Positions 7,889-15,611 of a DNA stretch of 19,491 nucleotides are shown one piece after another. Numbering within the stretch: the first letter of the stretch is position 1; each line of letters opens with the position of its first letter. The translations under genes were made by a program, and so were the position numbers. This DNA is from Planktotalea sp. (GTDB lineage Bacteria > Pseudomonadota > Alphaproteobacteria > Rhodobacterales > Rhodobacteraceae): positions 1-19,491 of the forward strand of contig JAHEGL010000108.1 of assembly GCA_024645145.1 (NCBI GenBank), in the 5' to 3' direction. The notes under the pieces were generated by a model that was not told where the DNA came from, made no database searches, and was given only the letters and a program-made list of their open reading frames with translations.

Positions 7889-8476
7889 TTAGACAAAGAC
7901 CATGATTGAAAACACGACCAAGGCCAAGGCCATCACCCGTGTGAAATTGTACCAAGCAATTTCAGAACTGAGCAGATAAACGAGCAAAGACCCCGCATAT
8001 GTCCAAAACATACACACAAAAAAGTTGATGCCGGAGAAGGCGCTGGCAAGCCGCAACGCTTCACCAATTGGGGCCAAGCCACCCGGATAAGCACTGACGG
8101 CAGTTAACGCGACAGCCCAGATTTTGGGGTTCACCCATTGAAACAAGACCGCCTGTACGAACGTCATCGGCGCGTCAGCCTCATCAATTTCGCGGGGCTT
8201 ACTGTTCCACAGCCCCCATGCGAGCCAAAGGATCCAAAGCGCGGCACATAATTTCAAAACAAATGTAAGACTCGGCAAGGCAAGTAAGATTGCCCCTAGT
8301 CCAAACGCAGTCAGGCCCGCCGTGATACCAACCCCTACGACCACGCCCAAAAGATGCGGCAACGTGCGCTGAAAGCCAAACTTTGCCCCTGATGCCGTCA
8401 GAAGGATAACGTTAGGGCCCGGTGAAAAGAGGCCAAGAAACACGAAAAGGTAAAGCGGATCACTAAACATGATCAT
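7889..8476 (-). CDS. LysE/RhtB-family amino-acid exporter
   Basis: A 195-residue, strongly hydrophobic inner-membrane protein of the usual LysE/RhtB length (about 200 residues, six predicted helices). The diagnostic N-terminal motif SPGPN is at residues 18-22, followed by GAKFGFQRTLPHLLGVVVG. The second conserved segment, FQWVNPKIW at 112-120, is also family-typical. Members export amino acids or their derivatives; the substrate cannot be read from sequence. The ATG at 8476 overlaps the stop of cca by four bases (ATGA), implying translational coupling. An in-frame ATG two codons later (8470) is an equally possible start. Confidence 0.9.
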   Translation of the reverse strand: MIMFSDPLYLFVFLGLFSPGPNVILLTASGAKFGFQRTLPHLLGVVVGVGITAGLTAFGLGAILLALPSLTFVLKLCAALWILWLAWGLWNSKPREIDEADAPMTFVQAVLFQWVNPKIWAVALTAVSAYPGGLAPIGEALRLASAFSGINFFVCMFWTYAGSLLVYLLSSEIAWYNFTRVMALALVVFSIMVFV

Positions 8477-9618
8477 CCAAGCAGCTCTTCTTTAGAAAGC
8501 GTGAACTGCGACGTGATCCAAATCGCTTCTAGTTCTTTTAGTTTTGCACCAAGATCACGCCCCTTAAGAGGGGCAAGATCTTTCGCTTTGATTGGAAACA
8601 CCGCATTTTCGCCTGTCTGTGTTTCGCCCATCGCACTGGTGTCGAATGGCATTTCCAAGAGCGCCGCACGTAAAAGCAAGATATCTTGAGCAACATGTGC
8701 TCCATAGATATGGCCCAAGTGCCCCGCAGATTTCATCTCACCAACTTCATCACGCAAAGCCGCCCAGCGCTTTTTATCCGCTTTACTCAAACGCAAACGT
8801 TCGGCGTTGTCAGCAGTGGCAATCGCTGCCAATCGACGGATCGCATCCGGCTTTTTATCGACCATCTGTTCCAAATGGATCAAAGGGCCCAGCGCACGAT
8901 CATCTGCTTCAGCCAAAACAGCGCTTAGAACCCCAGACGCTCGCATCGCAGCCACCTCTAGCGTTGGCTCTTGCGCTGCCAGCAATTTTTTAAGTTCTGT
9001 CCCGACCCGTTCGCGCGAAAGCCCCGCAAGCCCATCGATATTTTCAGCAATTGCCGCAAGCCCATCGGCATCTATGCCCAGCGCCGGATCTCCATACCAT
9101 GCGGTAAAACGAAAAAACCGCAAACTGCGCAAATAATCCTCTCGAATGCGCGCATATGGATCACCGATGAAACGTACCTGCCGATTTACAAGATCGGGCA
9201 TACCAGCCAAAGGATCAATCACAGTCCCATCTGCTTGCGCATAAATGGCGTTCATCGTGAAATCGCGGCGCTCAGCGTCCTCAATTACATCTTTGGAGAA
9301 ACGCACTTTTGCATGTCGTCCATCCGTTTCCGTATCAGCGCGAAACGTTGTAATTTCATGCGCAACACTTTCACAAACAACGGTAATCGTCCCGTGATCT
9401 ATGCCCGTTGGAATCGCTTTGAGATTAGCGTGTTCGACACATTTCAAGATCATGTCCGGCTCGGCATCGGTAGCAATGTCGATGTCCGAAACAGGGACAT
9501 TCAGCAAAGCATTGCGCACGCATCCGCCAACGAAAAGCGCCTGATACCCTCGGTCTGTTAAGCTGGCGCATACCCGTTGCGTTGCTGACGCGTCAATCCA
9601 TGCACCGCTGAGTTTCAT
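8473..9618 (-). CDS. cca: CCA tRNA nucleotidyltransferase
   Basis: A 381-residue class II (poly(A) polymerase-like) nucleotidyltransferase that adds or repairs the 3'-CCA end of tRNAs in the cytoplasm. The head domain carries FVGGCVRNALL at 29-39, the metal-binding pair D45 and D47 in SDIDIAT, RRDFTMNAI at 117-125, and IREDYLRSLRFFRF at 158-171. These match the template-independent nucleotide-selection motifs of the family. The Asn in GGxVRN replaces the more usual Asp, which is common in this alphaproteobacterial group as far as I recall. The start overlaps the Nudix gene stop, and the end overlaps the LysE-type gene start, each by four bases. CCA enzyme and poly(A) polymerase are hard to tell apart by eye, but length and context favour cca. 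Confidence 0.93.
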   Translation of the reverse strand: MKLSGAWIDASATQRVCASLTDRGYQALFVGGCVRNALLNVPVSDIDIATDAEPDMILKCVEHANLKAIPTGIDHGTITVVCESVAHEITTFRADTETDGRHAKVRFSKDVIEDAERRDFTMNAIYAQADGTVIDPLAGMPDLVNRQVRFIGDPYARIREDYLRSLRFFRFTAWYGDPALGIDADGLAAIAENIDGLAGLSRERVGTELKKLLAAQEPTLEVAAMRASGVLSAVLAEADDRALGPLIHLEQMVDKKPDAIRRLAAIATADNAERLRLSKADKKRWAALRDEVGEMKSAGHLGHIYGAHVAQDILLLRAALLEMPFDTSAMGETQTGENAVFPIKAKDLAPLKGRDLGAKLKELEAIWITSQFTLSKEELLG

Positions 9619-10214
9619 CTCGCGGCCAGCGTTTCATTGAGCATCTTCAACATCCGCGCCGTCGCGCCCCAAATGTAATAAGGGCCGTACGGAATGGTAT
9701 AATAATACCGCTTCTGGCCGCGCCAACGACGATACTCGATTTGAAAATTGGTGGGTTCAGTCAGAAAGGCGAGCGGCACAGTAAATACTTCTGCAACTTC
9801 GCCAGGTTCTGGCACTTCGTCAAAATCCGATGTCACTTGCGCCACCACGGGTGTTACTGTGAAGCCTGTCACCGTTTCATGGGTCGGCAGGTTGCCCAGA
9901 ACATTCACTTTTACTTGCGGTAACCCAATTTCTTCAAACGCTTCCCGAAGCGCCGCATCTTCCAGTGACGTATCGCTCTCATCCAGTTTACCACCCGGAA
10001 AAGCTATCTGACCCGGATGATGTTTCAAGGCACTAGAGCGCATCGTTAAAATAACGTGCAGTTCACCGTTCTTTTCGATGATCGGAATCAAGACCGCAGC
10101 CGCGCGCAACTTGCGCTCTTCGGGCAATTTTATCTCTGGATTCAGATCAAAGTCCGACGATGGCAGACCGTTCCTTACCAGCAACCGTCGGATCTGATCA
10201 ATTGCTTCAAGCAT
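9615..10214 (-). CDS. CoA pyrophosphatase-type Nudix hydrolase (NudL-like)
   Basis: A 199-residue Nudix protein predicted to cleave coenzyme A or its derivatives to 3',5'-ADP and phosphopantetheine. The UPF0035-type signature LTMRSSALKHHPGQIAFPGG (56-75) runs straight into the Nudix box ending LREAFEEIGL (89-98), with the catalytic glutamates E94 and E95. ETVTGFTVTPVV further on is also typical of the NudL group. I chose the ATG at 10214, which overlaps the hslO stop by eight bases and has GAGG just upstream. The longest frame would begin at a GTG (10259), 53 bp inside hslO, and adds 15 residues not expected for the family. Its end overlaps cca by four bases. Confidence 0.88.
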   Translation of the reverse strand: MLEAIDQIRRLLVRNGLPSSDFDLNPEIKLPEERKLRAAAVLIPIIEKNGELHVILTMRSSALKHHPGQIAFPGGKLDESDTSLEDAALREAFEEIGLPQVKVNVLGNLPTHETVTGFTVTPVVAQVTSDFDEVPEPGEVAEVFTVPLAFLTEPTNFQIEYRRWRGQKRYYYTIPYGPYYIWGATARMLKMLNETLAAR

Positions 10215-11184
10215 CGGCCTCAAAGCCAACGCTCTTTGGGTCCAAATCGTAGTGCGCACCGCAGAATTGACAGTCGGCTGTCACACGCCCCTCATCTGTG
10301 GTCATCGTTTCGATATCTTTGGCCGAATAGATCGAAAGGCTTTGGCGCACACGCTCCTCTGAACACGTGCAGCCAAAACGGACAGGTTGCGCATCATAAA
10401 CGCGCGGCATTTCCTCGTTGAACAAACGAAGCAATAGCGTGTCAGGTGATATATTAGGCCCGATCAGCTCAAGCTCTTCCACCGTATCAAGCAACACGTT
10501 CACGCGCGTCCAATTTTCAGCATCATCGCCTTCACCAACAACATCACTCGGCGTGAGCAAGCCATCCTCTCCACTGCCCTCAACAGTAACAGAGGGCGAA
10601 GCTTTGGGCATATGCTGCAACATAACACCACCCGCACGCCAATGTGGTTCACCCGATTCCGTCGAAATACCGAAGCTCAACTCAAACCGCGTTGGAATTT
10701 GCTCTGACTGTGCAAAATATGCCTCTGCACAGGCCGCGATAGATCCGCCCGCAATTGGCGTGATTCCTTGATACGGTGTCATGTCTGGCCCCTGATTGAT
10801 CATCACGGCGAAGTAACCTTCCCCCAATTGATCGTACGGAGACGCATCGCTCAAGCGATCCGCATCGTAACTGGCGTATGCGCGAATGCGCGCTGGCTCG
10901 CCTTCTTCCGTCGGACCGTAATAATCAGTCGCAATCATGCGAACTGCGCCTTTGGTCTGAACCTGAAGCGACAATTTCCAGCGCAATTTTATAGTTTGAC
11001 CAATCAAAGCGGTCAGCACAGCCATCTCGGCAACAAGTGCTTCCACCACAGGTGGATACGAATGATGCTCCAATATTCCATCCAAGACACCGTCAAGCCG
11101 CGCAACGCGGCCACGAATGTCAGATGCATCGAGTTGGAATGGAAGGATTGAGTCGTCCCAAGCGAGTTTTTGTCCGAGTGACAT
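10207..11184 (-). CDS. hslO: Hsp33 redox-regulated chaperone
   Basis: A 325-residue cytosolic holdase chaperone, activated when oxidation releases zinc and unfolds its C-terminal switch. The four zinc cysteines are present: C272 and C274 (CTC) and C305 and C308 (CQFC), the standard CxC...CxxC arrangement. The N-terminal domain contains QTKGAVRMIATDYYG and YQGITPI, also family hallmarks. An acidic insertion around residues 202-224 lies before the linker. AAGGA precedes the ATG at 11184 by about seven bases. It is the first gene of the long minus-strand run, so promoters in 11185-11260 probably drive hslO and the downstream genes. Confidence 0.95.
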   Translation of the reverse strand: MSLGQKLAWDDSILPFQLDASDIRGRVARLDGVLDGILEHHSYPPVVEALVAEMAVLTALIGQTIKLRWKLSLQVQTKGAVRMIATDYYGPTEEGEPARIRAYASYDADRLSDASPYDQLGEGYFAVMINQGPDMTPYQGITPIAGGSIAACAEAYFAQSEQIPTRFELSFGISTESGEPHWRAGGVMLQHMPKASPSVTVEGSGEDGLLTPSDVVGEGDDAENWTRVNVLLDTVEELELIGPNISPDTLLLRLFNEEMPRVYDAQPVRFGCTCSEERVRQSLSIYSAKDIETMTTDEGRVTADCQFCGAHYDLDPKSVGFEADA

Positions 11185-11260
11185 AGGCTTTCCTTATGCG
11201 CAGTGACTTGGCATACCGCGCCTATATAGTCACAACAAGCGCAGGTCCAAGGGCAAGAAG
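11185..11260. promoter_or_regulatory. Divergent promoter region, hslO / Nudix gene
   Basis: A 76-bp gap between divergent starts. TATATA occurs at 11223-11228. On the minus strand it could be a -10 box, with TTGGAC 16 bases upstream as a poor -35. No better pair is visible for the plus-strand gene. The location follows from gene orientation; the boxes are tentative. Confidence 0.35.
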
Positions 11261-11704
11261 ATGATCAGACGTTTTGGTGAGCCGCCAATCTCAAGTATTG
11301 AATACACTTTGAGACCCGGCGCCTATGCGATTTTGCAGCGCGATGATCAGATTTTACTGACGTTTCAGAACGCTCCTTTTTCCGAATTTCAACTACCAGG
11401 CGGCGGCATTGACCCGAATGAAAGCATTCTTCCCGCGTTGCGTCGCGAGGTTATGGAAGAAACAGGGTATACTATGGGAGTTGCGACCAAGGTTGGTGCG
11501 TTTCGCAGATTTGTTCATATGCCTGAGTATGACATTTGGGCTGAAAAGCTGTGCCATATCTTTTATGCGCGTCCTGCACTTCGCCGAGGCCCGCCGACAG
11601 AAGCTGGCCACACGTCTCACTGGGCCAGCAAGAAACAGGCTATCGATCTTGTTGCGAATACCGGAGATCGTCATTTTCTAAGACGCACATTCAACGCGCT
11701 TTAG
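11261..11704 (+). CDS. Nudix hydrolase
   Basis: A 147-residue single-domain Nudix protein. The Nudix box fits the consensus GX5EX7REUXEEXGU exactly at about residues 48-70 (GGIDPNE...REVMEETGY), with metal-binding glutamates E66 and E67. The family hydrolyses nucleoside diphosphates linked to another group; the substrate is not evident. It is unrelated in subtype to the CoA-type Nudix protein encoded on the other side of hslO. The gene is divergent from hslO, and its last 14 bp overlap the tail of the opposing receiver-PP2C gene. Only a weak AAGAAG lies before the ATG. Confidence 0.9.
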   Translation: MIRRFGEPPISSIEYTLRPGAYAILQRDDQILLTFQNAPFSEFQLPGGGIDPNESILPALRREVMEETGYTMGVATKVGAFRRFVHMPEYDIWAEKLCHIFYARPALRRGPPTEAGHTSHWASKKQAIDLVANTGDRHFLRRTFNAL

Positions 11705-12968
11705 GTGGCGAATGTTCATAAAGCACCGCTGAAACATTATCCGGAAAAGGTGCATCATCCGAATGTTCAGACAGTTTCCAAACCAGAGTTTCGAGCAAAT
11801 TAGCGCCTTTCACACCACCCAGATCAGTGAGTATTTTTTCAAATCCCTCTTCTCCCAAAATTCCATCTTTGGAATCTGGACATTCAGTAATGCCGTCGGA
11901 CGCTAGGATTAACTGATCACCTGCGTTGAGCTTGATTTGAAACTCCTCAAACTCTGCTTCAGGAAAAAGCCCAACGGGTAGGCCCCCGGGTCCATTCTGC
12001 ACAATTTGCCCATTCTTGCGGCGAACAACCGGATGCGGATGCCCCGCTTGGCAAAGTGTTACGACACCGGAATCCATATCAGCAATCGCCAGAATGACAG
12101 TAAAGTAATGTTCCGTCTCCATCTCATCCAGCACAATTCGGTTCAAATCAGAAATCACATCCACCAGTGGGCGCGTCAAAACCGTATCTTGGGGGCCCTG
12201 TACCAAAACGATATTCTGCTCTGGCGAGGGTGAAATCAGATAACCCGCCAAACGCGCAGTCATGAGCGCGGAACTTACGCCATGACCAGAAACATCAATC
12301 GCGAAAAAGCCGACCTCTCGTTTGGATACAGGGAAGTATCCCACAAGACCGCCACCAATATGCCCAGCAGGATGTAGAATGAAGGACAAAGCCGCATTCG
12401 GGAACTGTCGGTACTTTTCACGAACTAACGATTGCTGAAGCTTTTTTGCTTCGATCAGATCCTGATTGATTGAATCGTGCACAGTGCGAAGTTGTTCCAG
12501 CGTTTCTGAAACAATTCTTTTCTGTTCACGCAAAGCGCGTTGCATTTCCAAGATTCGCTCACCCGCCATCAAACGTGCGCGCAGCTCAACGCCGTTCACT
12601 GGTTTGCTCAGAAAATCATCCGCCCCGCATTGAAGCCCTTCAGCGACCTCCTCTTTATCGCTCTTCGAAGTGAGCAGAATGAAATAGCCGTACCCTTCAC
12701 GATCAAGCGCCTTAAACGCGCGGCAAAAATCGATCCCATCCATGCCCGGCATCATCCAATCGCTGAGCAAGAGATCAGGTTGCCAAACTTTGCACATGTC
12801 TAACGCGGGTTGGCCAGAATCCGCTTCGCGCACCTCATACCTAACCCGAGGGAGAAACGCCGAAATAATTTTGCGCTGCAACTTACTATCATCAACGATC
12901 AAAACTTTGATTTGCAAACTTTGCGCAGCAGATTCTTGCTCGTGTTCAATGGCCACACCTGCCTGCAC
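11691..12968 (-). CDS. Response regulator fused to PP2C/SpoIIE-type phosphatase (RbaY/RsbU-like)
   Basis: A 425-residue cytoplasmic signalling protein. A receiver domain (about 20-137) has acidic residues D26/D27, phospho-acceptor D70 and K122. A helical, probably coiled-coil linker (about 138-185) leads to a SpoIIE-type PP2C domain with DVSGHG (D225), SDGITE (D358) and FPDNVSAV (D410). Such proteins dephosphorylate an anti-anti-sigma (STAS) protein when the receiver is activated. The build resembles RbaY of Rhodobacter capsulatus, though orthology is my inference. Motif I reads GGGLVGYF where metal-binding relatives usually have Asp after GG. I place the start at the GTG at 12968, five bases after AAGGAGG; the longest frame starts at another GTG (12983) with no ribosome site. 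It is divergent from an Hpt gene. Confidence 0.9.
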   Translation of the reverse strand: MQAGVAIEHEQESAAQSLQIKVLIVDDSKLQRKIISAFLPRVRYEVREADSGQPALDMCKVWQPDLLLSDWMMPGMDGIDFCRAFKALDREGYGYFILLTSKSDKEEVAEGLQCGADDFLSKPVNGVELRARLMAGERILEMQRALREQKRIVSETLEQLRTVHDSINQDLIEAKKLQQSLVREKYRQFPNAALSFILHPAGHIGGGLVGYFPVSKREVGFFAIDVSGHGVSSALMTARLAGYLISPSPEQNIVLVQGPQDTVLTRPLVDVISDLNRIVLDEMETEHYFTVILAIADMDSGVVTLCQAGHPHPVVRRKNGQIVQNGPGGLPVGLFPEAEFEEFQIKLNAGDQLILASDGITECPDSKDGILGEEGFEKILTDLGGVKGANLLETLVWKLSEHSDDAPFPDNVSAVLYEHSPPKAR

Positions 12969-13109
12969 ATCGTCCTCCTTCACAGCAGGGGTTTAGCGCA
13001 AAGACACTAACGAAACGTGAATTGAGGACATGAAATAAAGGGTGGATGCAGAACTTGATGAAACGAAATTTTTACCTTTAGACCACCATGATATCACCCA
13101 GGAGGCCGC
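12969..13109. promoter_or_regulatory. Divergent control region, receiver-PP2C / Hpt genes
   Basis: This 141-bp interval carries the starts of two functionally linked signalling genes in opposite directions, so shared regulation is plausible. It includes AAGGAGG (12974-12980, minus strand), which sets the GTG start of the phosphatase gene, and AGGAGG (13100-13105, plus strand), four bases before the Hpt ATG. No strong -35/-10 pair and no obvious operator palindrome are visible. Confidence 0.4.
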
Positions 13110-13439
13110 ATGATTGATTGGGCAAAAGTGGAAGAATTGCGCGACGAAATTGGTGCTGACGACTTTGATGAAGTTGTCCAGCTTTTTCTGTGTGAGGTCG
13201 AAGAACGTGTCGAACAGCTCAGCAGTCATAAAGCACTAACTGAGATCGAGGAGGATCTACATTTTCTCAAGGGAAGCGCACTCAACCTCGGATTTACGGC
13301 GTTCGCAAGCCTTTGCCACGAAGATGAAAGGATAGCCCAGAGTGATCAGATGGTTGCCAACTTAAAAGACATCGAAAACGCCTTTCTTGAATCGAAAGGG
13401 TGGTTTTTGGCCGAATTTGCGAAGAGAGCGATGGCATGA
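13110..13439 (+). CDS. Histidine phosphotransfer (Hpt) domain protein
   Basis: A 109-residue free-standing Hpt protein, the phosphate shuttle of multi-step phosphorelays. The motif HFLKGSALNLGF begins at H51, the expected phosphorylated histidine, within an all-helical sequence; HxLKGSxxxxG is the family hallmark. The ATG has AGGAGG four bases upstream. It faces away from the receiver-PP2C gene across a 141-bp gap, which suggests it exchanges phosphate with that receiver (inference). No histidine kinase is encoded in the window. Its stop lies one base from the stop of the opposing short-chain dehydrogenase gene. Confidence 0.9.
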   Translation: MIDWAKVEELRDEIGADDFDEVVQLFLCEVEERVEQLSSHKALTEIEEDLHFLKGSALNLGFTAFASLCHEDERIAQSDQMVANLKDIENAFLESKGWFLAEFAKRAMA

Positions 13440-13440
13440 A

Positions 13441-14247
13441 TCAAACAAATTTGTGCATGTCTTTTAGTTTGCCACTTTCAGACTCGCGTAAAAACTTCCT
13501 GCGCAACCCTCTCATCCCAGACAACCAAGCACTATGATCCTTGCCTTTTGCCTTACAGTAATCAGCTACTTGGGGATGTGGCAAAATCAGGAACTCTTTC
13601 GCAGCGATTCCTCTAACGATCTCATCTGCAGCGTTCTGAGCGGAGATAAGCGATCCAACAATCTCGGTCTCGTCGCTCATTTCAATCAATGGTGTCGCTA
13701 CATATTGAGGGCATACCACGGAGACGTCGATCCCATCATCACCATGCGTGATCGCAAGCGATTCGGCGAAACTGACAGCCGCGTGCTTGCTAGCACTGTA
13801 AGCGGCATCGCCAATCTGATTCAAAAGCCCAGCAGCAGATGCAACATTTACAAGATGCCCATGACCGCGCTTTATCATTCCCGGAAGCAGTGCGCGTGCT
13901 GCAAAAACGTGCGCCAGCACATGAATTTCCCAGTTTAATTGCCAGACTTCAGTACTCGCCGATGCAGCATGATCTTCCTCAGGTCGCGCAAGTCCAGCGT
14001 TGGAGAGGAAGATATCAATCGGTCCAAAATGACCTTGCGCAGTGGCGATCAAATCAACGATTTCGCTCTCTTGTCGAACATCACATTGCACACCAAGCCC
14101 GTTAATCTCCTCACCAACTATTTGTGCGGCGTCCCCATCAATATCGGCAATACAGACATTCGCGCACTCTTTCGCGAAAGCGCGTGCAACTGCGGCACCA
14201 ATCCCACTTGCCCCACCAGTGACAACAACGGTCTTATTTTCAAACAT
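13441..14247 (-). CDS. Short-chain dehydrogenase/reductase (SDR)
   Basis: A 268-residue classical SDR. The cofactor motif TGGASGIG is at residues 10-17, and an acidic residue (D35, in ADID) at the end of the second strand favours NAD(H) over NADP(H). NAG is at 83-85, and the catalytic residues are S137, Y150 and K154 (YSASK). The C-terminus extends about 20 basic residues beyond the core. The substrate is unknown. It starts nine bases after ilvA and is probably co-transcribed with it, which does not by itself place it in isoleucine synthesis. It is convergent with the Hpt gene. The ATG has only a weak Shine-Dalgarno, consistent with coupling. Confidence 0.9.
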   Translation of the reverse strand: MFENKTVVVTGGASGIGAAVARAFAKECANVCIADIDGDAAQIVGEEINGLGVQCDVRQESEIVDLIATAQGHFGPIDIFLSNAGLARPEEDHAASASTEVWQLNWEIHVLAHVFAARALLPGMIKRGHGHLVNVASAAGLLNQIGDAAYSASKHAAVSFAESLAITHGDDGIDVSVVCPQYVATPLIEMSDETEIVGSLISAQNAADEIVRGIAAKEFLILPHPQVADYCKAKGKDHSAWLSGMRGLRRKFLRESESGKLKDMHKFV

Positions 14248-14256
14248 TGCTCATCA

Positions 14257-15495
14257 TCAAATCAAAAATTGCGCCAAAATCTCGTCATCGGTGATGTCAG
14301 TGTATGCAAATCCAGCGTCTGTAAGTTTCGCCAGCAGGACAGAAAAGTTCTCTGCCTTCTTGGTTTCGAGACCTATGAGGATAGACCCAAAATTTCGCGC
14401 CGACTTTTTAAGATATTCAAAGCGACTAATGTCATCTTCAGGACCCAGGATATTCAAAAATTCCTTCAAAGCACCCGGTCGTTGGGGCATGCGAAGGACA
14501 AAATACTTTTTCAGTCCCGCAAATCTCTGCGCACGTTCTTTGACCTCTGGCAGCCGTTCGAAATCAAAGTTGCCACCTGACGCAATGCACACGACTTTCT
14601 TGCCTTTGATCTGCTCTTTCAAATCACTCAAAGCATCAAGCGCAAGTGCACCGGCAGGCTCCAATACGATGCCTTCGATATTCAGCATCTCGAGCATCGT
14701 AATACACAATCTGTCTTCATGAATTTGCAGCGTGTTAGATAGGGAAACGTCTTTCAAAATCTGAAACGTTCGAGCGCCGATTCGTCCAACAGCTGCGCCA
14801 TCCGCAAATGTATCTACACGCGGCAGATTAACCGGTTCATGCGCCGACAAAGCCGCGAACAAACATGCCCCACCTAATGGTTCGACAAACGTCATCTCAC
14901 TTCGTGTTCCAATGTAGCCACGAACGCCGGCCGACAAACCACCACCGCCGACCGGCAGAACAATGCGATCAGGCATTTCGCCAAGCTGCGCTTCTATTTC
15001 CACAGCAACCGTCGCCTGACCTTCGATCACGTCATCATCGTCGAAAGGAGATAAAAAATGCCCCTGGACACTTTCACAATGCGCCTGAGCTGCGCGCAAA
15101 GTGTCATCAAAATAGTCGCCTATCAGCCTAATCTCTATCGTATCCCCACCGAAAATACGCGTTTTCTCAATTTTCTGCTGCGGCGTTGTTACCGGCATAA
15201 ATATGGTGCCATTCACGCCAAAATGCTTGCACATATAAGCGACGCCTTGTGCATGATTACCAGCACTGGCGCACACAAAATTTCGCTTCTTAGGGTCAGC
15301 GCTTAGAACTTTGCGCATAGCATTGAATGCGCCACGCAATTTGTAAGACCGCACCGGCGAGAGATCTTCGCGCTTAAGCCAAATATCCGCCTCAAACTTT
15401 TCGGATAAATGCACATTGCGCTGCAAAGGCGTGGGTGGAAGCACTGCGCGAATGGCGTGCTCGGCGAGAATTGCTCTATCTTGAAAACTTGTCAT
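14257..15495 (-). CDS. ilvA: Threonine ammonia-lyase (threonine dehydratase)
   Basis: A 412-residue PLP enzyme that converts L-threonine to 2-oxobutanoate plus ammonia, the first committed step of isoleucine synthesis. The PLP lysine is K52 in SYKLRGA, and the phosphate-binding loop is the GGGGLSAG segment (within VLPVGGGGLSAG). The C-terminal region after about residue 310 (KYFVLRMPQRPGALKEFLNIL, then GSILIGLETK) resembles the ACT-like regulatory domain of the shorter biosynthetic form. I prefer the ATG at 15495: family proteins begin about 20 residues before the PPTPLQ motif, and a TATAAA at 15533-15538 (minus) would fit a -10 box that makes the upstream ATG at 15522 nearly leaderless. Neither start has a good Shine-Dalgarno. 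Divergent from argG, followed by an SDR gene. Confidence 0.9.
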   Translation of the reverse strand: MTSFQDRAILAEHAIRAVLPPTPLQRNVHLSEKFEADIWLKREDLSPVRSYKLRGAFNAMRKVLSADPKKRNFVCASAGNHAQGVAYMCKHFGVNGTIFMPVTTPQQKIEKTRIFGGDTIEIRLIGDYFDDTLRAAQAHCESVQGHFLSPFDDDDVIEGQATVAVEIEAQLGEMPDRIVLPVGGGGLSAGVRGYIGTRSEMTFVEPLGGACLFAALSAHEPVNLPRVDTFADGAAVGRIGARTFQILKDVSLSNTLQIHEDRLCITMLEMLNIEGIVLEPAGALALDALSDLKEQIKGKKVVCIASGGNFDFERLPEVKERAQRFAGLKKYFVLRMPQRPGALKEFLNILGPEDDISRFEYLKKSARNFGSILIGLETKKAENFSVLLAKLTDAGFAYTDITDDEILAQFLI

Positions 15496-15611
15496 TCCCT
15501 GTGTCTGACGCAGCGCAGACATGCATTCAAGCTTTATAGATCAGCACTTGCCTTGCTCCGATCTCGAAAACACGGTATCGCGCGCTCAAATTCTCCTGAA
15601 AGGAACCCGCG
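15496..15611. promoter_or_regulatory. Divergent promoter region, ilvA / argG
   Basis: A 116-bp interval between two amino-acid biosynthesis genes. On the minus strand TATAAA (15533-15538) is a candidate -10 for ilvA, without a good -35. On the plus strand TTGCTC, 17 bases, TATCGC is a weak argG candidate. AAAGGA lies before the argG ATG. No leader peptide or attenuator is apparent. Confidence 0.4.

Noticed and set aside
8971..9561. 196-codon open frame on the plus strand opposite cca
   Set aside because: It lies wholly antisense to a clear CCA-adding enzyme gene and its translation shows no recognisable domain; it is a shadow frame.
10207..10259. Longer start (GTG at 10259) for the CoA-type Nudix gene
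   Set aside because: It would overlap hslO by 53 bp; the ATG at 10214 has a GAGG upstream and gives the expected family length.
11687..11730. Possible RNA fold (ACATTC/GAATGT and GCTTTA/TAAAGC) at the Nudix/phosphatase overlap
   Set aside because: The two stems compete, have long loops and no T-tract; too weak to report.
12993..13229. 78-codon minus-strand frame across the receiver-PP2C/Hpt gap
   Set aside because: It runs antisense over the start of the Hpt gene, has no ribosome site or recognisable domain, and would block the needed promoter region.
13445..13454. Palindrome ACAAATTTGT at the Hpt/SDR junction
   Set aside because: A 10-bp AT-rich palindrome within the SDR C-terminal codons; it lacks a loop and T-tract and is not upstream of a gene start.
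13939..14722. Long plus-strand frames (213 and 226 codons) opposite the SDR and ilvA genes
   Set aside because: They overlap each other and two well-supported enzyme genes; the translations are low in family-like motifs.
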